A DNA stretch of 15,349 nt from CAYVGO01 sp964450725 (GCA_964450725.1 CAYVGO010000053.1:1-15349), one strand, 5' to 3'; numbered from the stretch's first letter, positions 1 through 7,474 are shown. The notes: generated from the letters alone by a model not told the origin. Numbers and translations: made by a program.

Positions 1-366
1 AAAGTAAAGAGAATTTTTGGAGCAGAAATGTTTCATTACGGATGGTCGCGAGACCCAAGGTCTATGGTTAAAAAAACGGTAGCAATGCATAATGTATATC
101 ATACCGACAAACAATCTGTAATTCCTGATTCATACCATGATTATGGAAACTTATTACAGTTCCCCCTATTTAAAGAAAGTCATCCTAAAGTAATGGAGTC
201 AAGAATACAACAATGTTCTTGGAAACACTTGTTGCGATATGGAGGAAAAAAATCAACATCCGGTAAAATGTTCGGGTTAAAATACAGAATTGTAGGTTGG
301 ATAGAAAAAAAGTTAGGGAATCGTAGAACTATCGGCGGATTTAAGAATTACAAATTGATAAAATAA
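1..366 (+). CDS. Glycosyltransferase family 2-like protein, C-terminal part (5' end outside window)
   Basis: The reading frame is open from base 1, so the gene starts upstream of the window. The Met at base 28 lies inside the protein and is not a credible start. The visible 121 codons include an HYGWSRDP stretch followed by a Lys-rich segment and a YHDYG element, and the protein ends in FKNYKLIK. This resembles the C-terminal half of a Bacteroidota glycosyltransferase family in which HYGWVR-P and a terminal KNYKL are recurrent. The catalytic GT-A domain with its DXD motif would lie upstream and cannot be seen. The next gene, an O-antigen ligase-like membrane protein, begins only 7 bases after the stop, so the two probably act together in assembly of a surface glycan. 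The donor and acceptor sugars cannot be inferred. The family call rests on remembered resemblance, not on a search. Confidence 0.7.
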   Translation, partial: KVKRIFGAEMFHYGWSRDPRSMVKKTVAMHNVYHTDKQSVIPDSYHDYGNLLQFPLFKESHPKVMESRIQQCSWKHLLRYGGKKSTSGKMFGLKYRIVGWIEKKLGNRRTIGGFKNYKLIK

Positions 367-373
367 GACTACC

Positions 374-1693
374 TTGAAAGAAAAAATATTTCTATTTCTA
401 TCCTGTTTGTTTACAATTTCATTAGGTTTTATAGTTCCTATCAGTATTGATATTCCTAAAGTAATTTTATGTATAACTCTATTGTGGGGACTTATTTTTT
501 TTCGTCATGAATTAAAACACTACTTACAACAAAACACGCTACAACGTATCTATGTTTATGGAGTTCTTGGATTTTGCGGGTACGGGTTATTGTTAGTTTT
601 ACTTTTCACCGTTATTCCTAATTCTCATCATATCAAACCCACCTTTGCCCCCATTGAAGATCTTACATTTACCTACCTTGTCTATTTTCTGTTCTCGCTT
701 TTTGTCGCCATAAAAATAACACAAAAACAAATCAACCACTTTGTAATTATTTTTATTATTGGCACAACCTGCTCGGGTTTATTTTTATTATACAATTATC
801 ATGGATTTTCCAACCTATTGAACAACCCTACCGAGTATTTTCAAGGTGTTTTCAATGCAAGATTTATGACTGCCCAAAGTCGATTTAGTTTTGTTGACGT
901 GTTTATTAAGAATTATACATTTTACCCGGCATTTGCGGCTATCTTTTCTCTCGTTTTTTTATTTCGCAGTCGAAAAAGGTACATCTTATTTTTCTTATCA
1001 ACATTCTTACTAAATACTTTTTTAATCTTTTTCACCCTCAATAGAGATGGAGTTCTAAGTCTTGCTATTGTTATTCCTGTAATATTGATTTATTATTTCT
1101 TCAAGGTTTCCACATCTAAAAAGTTATTATTCACGGGTATAACCATACTGACAATTATTACTATTTACATTACATTTCCAACCTCTCTCAAAGTTCGACT
1201 GCATGAAATGACCACAGAAAGTTCATTGTTTTTCAAAGAAGGACATAATACAGGTTCAGCCTCCATCCGCTTAACAATATGGAAAACCGTTCTGCAGCAT
1301 AGTCCTGATTTTTGGCTGTTTGGCGATGGACCCGTCTATGCTAATAAAAAACTACACCAATATTTTATCGAATCCGGACATCAATTTTATGCCGACAGTG
1401 GCTTTATTCACCACAACGGCTACCTCTACCACTTTCATCACTACGGTATATTCGGACTCCTTTTCTTGCTGTTTTTCTTTTTATACCCGTGTTATATCAT
1501 GTTTAAAAGAAAGTATTTTTCCATTACTTTATGCTGCATCATAATTTTTTTTCTTCTGATGCTTACAACCGATACTTATCTAAGTAAAGGCTCTGCACAA
1601 ATAATATTATTCTGGATGTACCTCTTCACATTTTTGATGAGCAAAAAAACGCTTGAGAGTTCTCAAAACACATTATTAATTGGTAAACTTTAA
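374..1693 (+). CDS. O-antigen ligase / polymerase-like (Wzy/WaaL) integral membrane protein
   Basis: The 439-residue protein is very hydrophobic, with about ten to twelve predicted membrane segments and few charged stretches. A long non-membrane loop near residues 270-350 contains SASIRLTIW (295-303), GDGP (317-320) and HNGYL (347-351), followed by HYGIFGLL (356-363). That arrangement, a large periplasmic loop with R-x-x-x-W and then HN-x-x-L before a G-x-x-G-L-L membrane helix, is the signature of the Wzy_C / O-antigen ligase superfamily. Members either polymerise lipid-linked repeat units or ligate polysaccharide to lipid A core or protein at the periplasmic face. Sequence alone does not separate polymerase from ligase. 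The start is TTG at 374: an in-frame stop lies at 359-361, and the first ATG in frame would remove several membrane segments. The gene follows the glycosyltransferase by 7 bases. Confidence 0.8.
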   Translation: MKEKIFLFLSCLFTISLGFIVPISIDIPKVILCITLLWGLIFFRHELKHYLQQNTLQRIYVYGVLGFCGYGLLLVLLFTVIPNSHHIKPTFAPIEDLTFTYLVYFLFSLFVAIKITQKQINHFVIIFIIGTTCSGLFLLYNYHGFSNLLNNPTEYFQGVFNARFMTAQSRFSFVDVFIKNYTFYPAFAAIFSLVFLFRSRKRYILFFLSTFLLNTFLIFFTLNRDGVLSLAIVIPVILIYYFFKVSTSKKLLFTGITILTIITIYITFPTSLKVRLHEMTTESSLFFKEGHNTGSASIRLTIWKTVLQHSPDFWLFGDGPVYANKKLHQYFIESGHQFYADSGFIHHNGYLYHFHHYGIFGLLFLLFFFLYPCYIMFKRKYFSITLCCIIIFFLLMLTTDTYLSKGSAQIILFWMYLFTFLMSKKTLESSQNTLLIGKL

Positions 1694-2356
1694 ATGACAA
1701 AATATATGGAAACTGTCTTATCTTTTCTCCGTCAGGTACAAAATAACAATAACCGAGAATGGTTTCATGCTCACAAAGAGGAATACCAAACTGCACTGGA
1801 AGCAGCTAACCAAATCGGACAAAAGTTTATGGAACTGGTACAATCCATAGACACCACCATCACCGGTATTACGCTCAAGGATTGTACTTACAGGCTGTAT
1901 AGAGATACTCGATTTTCATCCGACAAAACGCCTTATAAAACCCACATTGGAACTTATGTGGCTAAAGGAGGTAAAAAAAGCGGACTGGCGGGTTATTATT
2001 TACATATAGAAAACAACAATTCTTTTATCACAGGAGGATTATGGTCGCCGGAAAAAGAACCATTATCAAAAATCAGACAAGATATGGTCAATAATACCGA
2101 AAGTTGGGAAGAGATACTCTCAGACAAAAATGTAGTAAAGTTTTTTGGGGGATTTGAGGAAATGGAAGCATTAAAAATCCCACCCAGAGGGATTCCCAAA
2201 GATTTTCAACACATGCAATGGGTAAAGCAAAAGCATTTTTTATTTACCCATCGGTTAGAGAATAAAGTAATCACAAAACCCGACTTTCTGTCAACGTTAG
2301 AAGATTATATTATCACCGCAAAACCTTTGGTACAACACATTAACAGCGTTATTTAG
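1694..2356 (+). CDS. DUF2461 domain-containing protein (TIGR02453-like)
   Basis: The 220-residue protein has the hallmarks of the DUF2461 family: an N-terminal NNREWFHAHKEEY block (19-31), the core RLYRDTRFSSDKTPYKTH (67-84), a G-YYLHIE strand near 100-106, and the GGLWSPEKEPL segment that follows. The usual length is about 220, so it appears complete. The biochemical function of the family is not established. It has no signal peptide or membrane segment, so it is probably cytoplasmic. The ATG at 1694 directly follows the TAA of the preceding gene with no gap, which favours translational coupling; Met5 (base 1706) is the alternative start. The methyltransferase gene follows after 5 bases, so all four left-end genes look co-transcribed, although this gene has no obvious role in polysaccharide synthesis. 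Confidence 0.85.
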   Translation: MTKYMETVLSFLRQVQNNNNREWFHAHKEEYQTALEAANQIGQKFMELVQSIDTTITGITLKDCTYRLYRDTRFSSDKTPYKTHIGTYVAKGGKKSGLAGYYLHIENNNSFITGGLWSPEKEPLSKIRQDMVNNTESWEEILSDKNVVKFFGGFEEMEALKIPPRGIPKDFQHMQWVKQKHFLFTHRLENKVITKPDFLSTLEDYIITAKPLVQHINSVI

Positions 2357-2361
2357 CCAAA

Positions 2362-2540
2362 ATGAATGTTTATACACCACAGAAATTTACGGATTATGAA
2401 TTATTAGACTCCGGTAATTTTGAGAAGTTAGAACGTTTTGGAAAATATATTGTCAGACGTACAGAGCCTCAGGCATTATGGCAAAAATCATTATCAGAAC
2501 AACAATGGAAAAATTCGGCTCATGCTGTTTTTCATAAATC
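2362..2540 (+). CDS. Class I SAM-dependent methyltransferase (RlmI-like), N-terminal fragment cut by assembly gap
   Basis: Only the first 60 codons are present before the run of N at 2541-2640. They contain FTDYELLDSGNFEKLERFGK, then RRTEPQALW, SLSEQQW and AHAVF. This N-terminus matches, from memory, a Bacteroidota family of about 300-residue class I SAM-dependent methyltransferases related to the 23S rRNA cytosine methyltransferase RlmI. The Rossmann-fold SAM-binding part is missing, so the activity is an inference from family resemblance. The sequence right of the gap is a non-coding tandem repeat, so the rest of the gene, roughly 240 codons, must lie inside the gap if the gene is intact. 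The gene starts 5 bases after the DUF2461 stop and is probably in the same transcript. Reading frames drawn through the N run into the repeats are artefacts. Confidence 0.62.
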
Positions 2541-2640
2541 NNNNNNNNNNNNNNNNNNNNNNNNNNNNNNNNNNNNNNNNNNNNNNNNNNNNNNNNNNNN
2601 NNNNNNNNNNNNNNNNNNNNNNNNNNNNNNNNNNNNNNNN
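2541..2640. other. Assembly gap (100 N)
   Basis: Exactly 100 undetermined bases, the conventional placeholder for a scaffold gap of unknown length. The left side is inside a coding gene and the right side is a tandem repeat, which suggests that the repeat broke the assembly. The real distance is likely much more than 100 bases. Confidence 0.97.
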
Positions 2641-2778
2641 AGGTTCAGATACTCTGAAGGCGTAGGTTCAGATACTCTGAAAGCATAGGTTCAGATACTC
2701 TGAAGGCGTAGGTTCAGATACTCTGAAGGCGTAGGTTCAGATACTCTGAAAGCATAGGTTCAGACACTCTGAAGAGAT
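2641..2778. repeat. 23-bp minisatellite, six spacerless copies with a dyad core
   Basis: Units start at 2641, 2664, 2687, 2710, 2733 and 2756. Each begins AGG and contains the core TTCAGA-TAC-TCTGAA, a perfect 6-bp inverted repeat around a 3-base centre. Two main variants differ at two coupled positions near the end (GGCGT in units 1, 3 and 4; AGCAT in units 2 and 5). Unit 6 has CAC instead of TAC in the centre and ends in GAGAT, so it looks like a terminal, diverged copy. The inverted arms are identical in all six copies. The array abuts the N gap, so the number of copies is a minimum. The period is not a multiple of three and the region is not coding. The layout resembles the intergenic BrickBuilt MITE of Porphyromonas gingivalis (23-nt units without spacers); homology is not shown. 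Confidence 0.92.
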
Positions 2779-2781
2779 AAG

Positions 2782-2795
2782 TTGCGATTTCGCAA
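2782..2795. repeat. Perfect short hairpin next to the minisatellite
   Basis: TTGCGA-TT-TCGCAA is a perfect 6-bp inverted repeat with a 2-base loop. With a G:U pair and two A:T pairs outside it, the stem reaches 9 bp. It lies 3 bases after the last 23-bp unit and could be the tail of that element. There is no long T run after it on either strand, so a simple intrinsic terminator is not indicated. Confidence 0.6.
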
Positions 2796-2842
2796 TTTAG
2801 TTTGTACAATTATTCTTATTTAATCGTTCATAAAATATATTT

Positions 2843-2960
2843 AATTCATAATTCACCATTATTTTAGAGATTGCTTCGGGCAGAGCCCTTCCAATGAGGG
2901 TTGCCTGCTCTTCGTAGAGTGTATTTCAATTCATAATTCACAATTCATAATTCACCATTA
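2843..2960. repeat. REP-like hairpin framed by 19-bp direct repeats
   Basis: AATTCATAATTCACCATTA occurs at 2843-2861 and again, identical, at 2942-2960; a partial copy (AATTCATAATTCAC) lies at 2928-2941. Between them, bases 2878-2910 can fold into a stem: GCAG/CTGC, a 2-base bulge, then AGCCCT/AGGGTT with one G:U pair around a 7-base loop. The AGAGATTGCTTCG at its left edge looks like the conserved end of dispersed intergenic palindromes seen in many bacterial genomes. The second direct-repeat copy ends 13 bases before the ROK gene, so the element may sit in its leader. Confidence 0.65.
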
Positions 2961-2973
2961 AATCTTATTACGT

Positions 2974-4065
2974 ATGTACACAAAAGACTCTCGTATTGTT
3001 TTAACACTTGATGCCGGCGGTACCAATTTTGTATTCTCGGCAATGCAAGGTAACCAAGAAATCGTACAGCCGATAACACTGCCATCTCAAGCAGAAAATC
3101 TGGAAAACTGTTTGAATACATTGGTACAAGGATTTACCAAAGTATTAACCTTTTTGCCCGCAAAGCCCGTAGCCATAAGTTTTGCATTTCCCGGACCGGC
3201 AGACTATCCCAACGGAATTATTGGTGATTTACCCAACTTTCCATCATTCAGAGGTGGAATACCTTTAAAAGCGTTTTTGGAAAATCACTTTAAACTACCT
3301 GTATTTATTAATAACGACGGAGCATTATTTGCTTACGGTGAAGCCATTGCCGGAAGTTTGGTTGATGTCAATCAACTGTTAACGAATTGCAATAATCCCA
3401 AACAATACAAAAATCTAATAGGGGTAACATTAGGAACAGGATTCGGATGTGGAGTCGTTATCAATAACCAATTAGTGATTGGAGATAATGCTTTGGGAGG
3501 CAGTATTTGGGTATTTCGTAATAAAAAGTACCAACGCTGCTTTGTAGAAGAAAGTGTCAGTATAAGAGCCGTTCAGCGGGTATATCAGGAATTAAGTAAA
3601 ACTCAGACATTACTTACACCTAAAGATATTTTCTTAATTGCAGAAGGGGTGCAGAGCGGAAATCGTGAAGCGGCCATACAATCTTATGCAGAGTTGGGTG
3701 AAATGGCTGCCAATGCCATGGCAGATGCGTTAACGTTAGTAGATGGTATTATGGTCATTGGCGGTGGTGTTGCCGGTGCACACAAGTATATTATTCCAAC
3801 AATGCTTAAAGAGTTTAACAGTAAACTTGACAGGTTGAGCGGAGACAGTGTTAATCGTCTGCAACAAAAAGTTTACTACATTGACGACGCTGAGCAAGCA
3901 CAACAATTTGCCGACACTTCGACCATAAAGAAAATAAAAGTTCCTAACAGTAACACCGAAGTTTTATATAACTCAGAAGCAAAAAGTGCTATTACGGTTT
4001 CCAAGTTGGGAGCCAGCAAAGCCATTGCCATAGGAGCATACTCTTTTGCTTTGCAACAGTTGTAA
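2974..4065 (+). CDS. ROK-family protein (sugar kinase-like)
   Basis: The 363-residue protein has the ASKHA/ROK kinase fold signatures in order: LDAGGTNF (12-19, phosphate loop 1), FPGPADYPNG (72-81, sugar-binding region), NNDGALFAYGE (113-123, with Asp115 as the expected catalytic base), GVTLGTGFGCGVV (150-162, phosphate loop 2) and GGGVAGAH (263-270, adenosine motif). ROK members phosphorylate glucose, N-acetylglucosamine, fructose or similar sugars with ATP in the cytoplasm, or act as repressors. There is no N-terminal helix-turn-helix, so a kinase role is favoured. The usual zinc motif C-x-C-G-x-x-G-C is absent: the matching region (176-194) keeps only Cys189. An insert of roughly 50 residues near 300-350 makes it longer than the common 300-residue form. 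The substrate cannot be named. It stands alone between a repeat zone and a terminator. Confidence 0.82.
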   Translation: MYTKDSRIVLTLDAGGTNFVFSAMQGNQEIVQPITLPSQAENLENCLNTLVQGFTKVLTFLPAKPVAISFAFPGPADYPNGIIGDLPNFPSFRGGIPLKAFLENHFKLPVFINNDGALFAYGEAIAGSLVDVNQLLTNCNNPKQYKNLIGVTLGTGFGCGVVINNQLVIGDNALGGSIWVFRNKKYQRCFVEESVSIRAVQRVYQELSKTQTLLTPKDIFLIAEGVQSGNREAAIQSYAELGEMAANAMADALTLVDGIMVIGGGVAGAHKYIIPTMLKEFNSKLDRLSGDSVNRLQQKVYYIDDAEQAQQFADTSTIKKIKVPNSNTEVLYNSEAKSAITVSKLGASKAIAIGAYSFALQQL

Positions 4066-4133
4066 TCTTAATATTTCAATTGCGGGCAAAAGAAAAAATT
4101 CTCGGGATTTAAACATATTCTCGCAAAAACACG

Positions 4134-4165
4134 AAAACTCAGATAACTCCATCTGAGTTTTTTTT
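4134..4165 (+). terminator. Rho-independent terminator of the ROK gene
   Basis: An 11-bp perfect stem (AAAACTCAGAT at 4134-4144, ATCTGAGTTTT at 4151-4161) surrounds the 6-base loop AACTCC and runs directly into a T tract through 4165. It lies about 70 bases after the ROK stop codon. The A-rich left flank gives a weaker T tract on the opposite strand, so it might also slow transcription arriving from dnaG, but the + orientation is clearly the better one. Confidence 0.9.
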
Positions 4166-4315
4166 ATATTATTATCCGAAACCATGAATTGCAACCAATT
4201 TTTTGCAATTTTACAAGGGCTTAGAAACACTGTCTTTTGCTTCATGCAGTTTTGATTAGTCGTATTTCATTTTACCGAATAGTAATAATTTTTCAGGATT
4301 TATTGTTTGAGGACA

Positions 4316-6226
4316 TCACCCAATAACCCTTCCAATCAACTTATTAAACTCTACTTTGTATTTGTTGAGGTAATCAATTTTAGTCAGTAATTCCCTAATC
4401 TCTCCTTCGCCTGTTGCTGTCATTAACTGTCGATTTAATTTTTCGATGGTTTGAATTAAGATATTCCGTTTATAAATCAACATCGCTTTATCAGCAATCG
4501 CAGCATCTTCAATGTCGCTATTTTTTTTGACAACCCACATACTGCTGGGTGTATATTTTTCCGCAAAAAGATTGGCCGTGAAGGCGGCAATATCCGGGTC
4601 ATGATGCTGAGAGAAAATTTGTATATCAACAATTCCTTTCTCTGTAGAGGTTTTCAAATACTCTTCAAAAATCTTCTGACAAGTTGCGTTCACAAACGTC
4701 AACTCTTCTCCTAAAATTTCACTGATAATAAACTCAGATACTGTTTGATTTTCAAATACTTCTACATTTCCGTAACGCAGTAAATAAGTAATCAGTTCTT
4801 TTTCCAAAGTTTCTACTTCTTTGAGATATTTATCTCCTTCAGAGGGTACGGAATGGTGAGGCTCAGGTAATGTTTGATGTGTTACAAGCGGCAATTTTTC
4901 TTTATGTTTTGCGGCACTTGTCAACTTGGTTTTACGTATTTTTTCTACCTCTGCCAGCAAAACATTTTCAGGAACTGAGAGTAATATACTGCTGTTCTGG
5001 ACATATAAAGAACGTGTGATACTGTTTTTGACTAAAGCAATACTTTCGACAATTGACTGAATTAACTCACTACGCTTTATTGCATCTGAAGCATCAGGCA
5101 ACAATAACCGTATTTTAAACTGAATAAACTCCTCTTCATGCTCTGCAATGTATTGACGCAATTGCTCCGGAGTTAATTTTTTGGATAAACTGTCGGGATC
5201 ATCACCATCAGGCAAAGGTACTACCCGGACATTTAACCCCTGCTCAAACAGCATATCAATTCCTCTGAAAGAAGCTTTAATACCCGCACTGTCACCGTCA
5301 TAAATAATCGTTACATTGTCAGTAAATCTTTGTATTTGCTCTATTTGTTGTAATGTCAGCGCGGTACCGGAACTTGCTACAACATTTTCTATTCCGCTCT
5401 GAAAAAAAGAGAGTACATCGGTGTATCCCTCGACTAAAAAACACTTATTCTCCTGTACAATGTTCTTTTTGGCAAAAAACAGTCCGAAAAGTGTATTACT
5501 TTTGTGGTAAATATCACTTTCGGGAGAGTTTAAGTATTTTGCAATATGCTTATCTGTTCGTAAGGTTCTTGCACCAAACCCGATTACTCTACCGCTTACA
5601 GAATGAATGGGAAATATTACCCTTCCCCAAAAGCGGTCAATGAGTTGTCCGTTTTCTCTGGCAATGGTCAGTCCGGTTTTAATTAAATACTCTTCTTTAT
5701 GACCTTTGGCAATCGCAGTTTTAGTAAATTCGTCAGAGACATTTAACGAATAACCTAATTGAAACTTTTGGAGAATATCATCCGTAAAACCGCGTTCTTC
5801 AAAATAACTTTTTCCTACATTGATTCCCTCTTTGTGGTGGTGTAACATTTCTGCAAAATATAACGCAGCGTATTCTAATACCACAAACATATTCTCACGT
5901 TCGTTTTTTTTGGCAATCTCTTCTTGGGTTAACTCTTTTTCAACAATAGGAATATTATATTTTTTAGCCAATATCTTTAAAGCATCGGCATAACTTACTT
6001 TTTCATACTCCATAATAAATGTTACAGGGTTACCTGCAACACTGCAACTGAAACATTTGAAGATATTTTTTGCGGGAGAAACCGTAAAAGAGGGTGTTTT
6101 TTCGTGATGAAAAGGACAACAGGCTACATAATTTTGACCTGCTCTTTTGAGGGTTAAATAATCTTGTACAACATCTACAATATGTGCAGCATTATGTATG
6201 CGCTCTACAATTTGTTGATCTATCAT
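4316..6226 (-). CDS. dnaG: DNA primase
   Basis: The protein makes the RNA primers for lagging-strand and origin synthesis. The 636-residue sequence has an N-terminal CHC2 zinc-binding domain with ligands Cys37, His40, Cys58 and Cys61 (CPFH and CFSC). The core catalytic domain includes the RNA-polymerase-like GRVIFPIH (201-208) and the TOPRIM segments EGYTD (266-270, metal-binding Glu266), DGDSAG (310-315, Asp310 and Asp312) and PDGDDPDSL (339-347). Residues from about 430 on form the variable C-terminal region that binds the DnaB helicase. The length is normal for the family. The gene is last in the unit FtsB-like protein, lipoate ligase, dnaG, starting 8 bases after the ligase stop, so it is probably expressed from the promoter near 7546-7576. 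It is not beside rpoD or rpsU as in the enterobacterial macromolecular-synthesis operon. Confidence 0.98.
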   Translation of the reverse strand: MIDQQIVERIHNAAHIVDVVQDYLTLKRAGQNYVACCPFHHEKTPSFTVSPAKNIFKCFSCSVAGNPVTFIMEYEKVSYADALKILAKKYNIPIVEKELTQEEIAKKNERENMFVVLEYAALYFAEMLHHHKEGINVGKSYFEERGFTDDILQKFQLGYSLNVSDEFTKTAIAKGHKEEYLIKTGLTIARENGQLIDRFWGRVIFPIHSVSGRVIGFGARTLRTDKHIAKYLNSPESDIYHKSNTLFGLFFAKKNIVQENKCFLVEGYTDVLSFFQSGIENVVASSGTALTLQQIEQIQRFTDNVTIIYDGDSAGIKASFRGIDMLFEQGLNVRVVPLPDGDDPDSLSKKLTPEQLRQYIAEHEEEFIQFKIRLLLPDASDAIKRSELIQSIVESIALVKNSITRSLYVQNSSILLSVPENVLLAEVEKIRKTKLTSAAKHKEKLPLVTHQTLPEPHHSVPSEGDKYLKEVETLEKELITYLLRYGNVEVFENQTVSEFIISEILGEELTFVNATCQKIFEEYLKTSTEKGIVDIQIFSQHHDPDIAAFTANLFAEKYTPSSMWVVKKNSDIEDAAIADKAMLIYKRNILIQTIEKLNRQLMTATGEGEIRELLTKIDYLNKYKVEFNKLIGRVIG

Positions 6227-6234
6227 GGTAAATA

Positions 6235-7191
6235 TTATTGGAACAATGATAAAATATCACGAACAATGGCACTTTCCGAAGATAATGTATGAATACTATG
6301 TAATGGTAATCCTTTGAGTTGTCGGGTTAATTGAGGAATGATGATGGTGTCTAAAGTATCAGAGTAAATCACGACATCATCAATTAGTCCTTGACAAACA
6401 CTATATTGCAATTCAACCATTCCCCATTCGAATTTTTGTTCTTTTTGATGCTGAAAAGAAGTTTGCCTTCCGAATAGAAAAGAATCGCTGCTCCACTCAT
6501 CTTCATAATTTTTAATATGACCTTGTGCTTCTGTACCTATCAATAATGGCTTAAGTGGTAATCCATAGATTTGAGAACAACTTAAGCATAAACTTTCTAT
6601 TATTTTTTCTTGCGTAATATCCGGTTGTAATTCTTTTATATTAACAACCCTTGATTTTACTGAAGTTACACTATGTGCCGTCATTTTTTCTACATTCACT
6701 GTCAGAAGATTTACCATTTTTTCAATATCAACGTTTACCAATATTGTACCGTGTTGGTAACAATTCTCTTTTTCTTGATAGTAGGCATTGCCAGATACTT
6801 TTCTGTAGGAAATCGTAATATCATTACGACCGTTGGGTTGAGCATTCAATCCTAATGTTTTGAGCGCTTGGCAAATTACATTCGTTTGTTTTTCTATTGA
6901 AAAATGAGAACGCTGGGTTAAGAATGTAAAATTGAGGTTTCCCAAGTCTTGATATACAGCACCACCACCGGAAATTCGTCGTGCAACAAATCCTTGTTCC
7001 TGCAAAAGTTGGTTCACCTTGCATTCTCTAAATGGGTTCTGATGTTTTCCGATGACCACAGTATGGCGATTTTGCCACAAATAAAAAATTAGAGCATTGG
7101 CAGGAATATTTTGGAGTAAATAGTATTCCGTTGCCAAGTTGTGATAAGGATTGGTATTTGAGGAATGGAAAAAAAATAACTTTTCAATCAT
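6235..7191 (-). CDS. lplA: Lipoate-protein ligase A family protein
   Basis: LplA activates lipoate with ATP and attaches it to a lysine of the E2 or H subunits of 2-oxoacid dehydrogenases and the glycine cleavage system in the cytoplasm. Numbering from the start chosen here (318 residues), the family motifs are NLATEYYLL (18-26), RRISGGGAVYQDLGNLNF (71-88, lipoyl-AMP pocket) and KVSGNA (131-136, with Lys131 as the expected catalytic lysine). About 90 residues after residue 230 probably form the accessory C-terminal domain, giving a length close to the E. coli enzyme (337). The frame is open up to 7218, but I prefer the Met at 7191: it begins MIEKLFFF-x-SxNTNPYHNLA, as the family usually does, and its ATG overlaps the upstream TGA by only 8 bases, which suggests translational coupling. 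An octanoyltransferase-like role is possible but less likely. Confidence 0.88.
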   Translation of the reverse strand: MIEKLFFFHSSNTNPYHNLATEYYLLQNIPANALIFYLWQNRHTVVIGKHQNPFRECKVNQLLQEQGFVARRISGGGAVYQDLGNLNFTFLTQRSHFSIEKQTNVICQALKTLGLNAQPNGRNDITISYRKVSGNAYYQEKENCYQHGTILVNVDIEKMVNLLTVNVEKMTAHSVTSVKSRVVNIKELQPDITQEKIIESLCLSCSQIYGLPLKPLLIGTEAQGHIKNYEDEWSSDSFLFGRQTSFQHQKEQKFEWGMVELQYSVCQGLIDDVVIYSDTLDTIIIPQLTRQLKGLPLHSIHTLSSESAIVRDILSLFQ

Positions 7192-7474
7192 TATTTTCGA
7201 TGATATAAATATCCTCATTCTTTTTTTTCATCTTAAACACTTCTCGAGCATACTTTTCCAAAACATAATCATTGTGTAAAATATTGCGGTACAACAGTTG
7301 ATTTTTTTCTGCTTCTTGACGATAATGTTCCAACTGCGGCTCCATTTTTTGTATGCTTTTGATTGTTTTATAAGTAGCAATCCAATTATTTCTATCAAAA
7401 AAAGTCATCCAAATAATAAAGCCCACAACAATTAAAAAATAGGGACTGTATAAAACGGGTAATAGTTTTTTCAT
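7184..7474 (-). CDS. FtsB/DivIC-like septum formation initiator protein
   Basis: The small 96-residue protein has a short basic N-terminus, one membrane segment (about 11-27), then a helical heptad-like region (about 36-70) and an acidic end. The fragment LEKYAREVFKMKKKNEDIYII matches the conserved tail of the septum formation initiator (DivIC/FtsB) family, in which E-x-x-A-R-E-x-x-x-M is typical. Such proteins form a bitopic complex with FtsL and FtsQ/DivIB in the divisome and help activate septal peptidoglycan synthesis. It is the first gene of the unit with lipoate ligase and dnaG. Its stop codon overlaps the ligase start. A Bacteroidota-type promoter lies about 70 bases upstream. Confidence 0.88.
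   Translation of the reverse strand: MKKLLPVLYSPYFLIVVGFIIWMTFFDRNNWIATYKTIKSIQKMEPQLEHYRQEAEKNQLLYRNILHNDYVLEKYAREVFKMKKKNEDIYIIENND

Noticed and set aside
2362..2688. Reading frame continuing from the methyltransferase through the N run into the repeats
   Set aside because: The N run has unknown length and content, so frame continuity is meaningless; the repeat has a 23-base period and is not coding.
2641..2778. CRISPR array
   Set aside because: The 23-bp units are directly contiguous with no unique spacers, and no cas genes are present in the window.
4187..4210. AATTGCAA/TTGCAATT inverted repeat as the dnaG terminator
   Set aside because: The stem is weak and AT-rich, and no T run follows it on the minus strand, so it was not called a terminator.
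3973..4245. Minus-strand ORF of 90 codons over the ROK end and its terminator
   Set aside because: It overlaps the conserved ROK C-terminus and the terminator hairpin and has no recognisable protein features.
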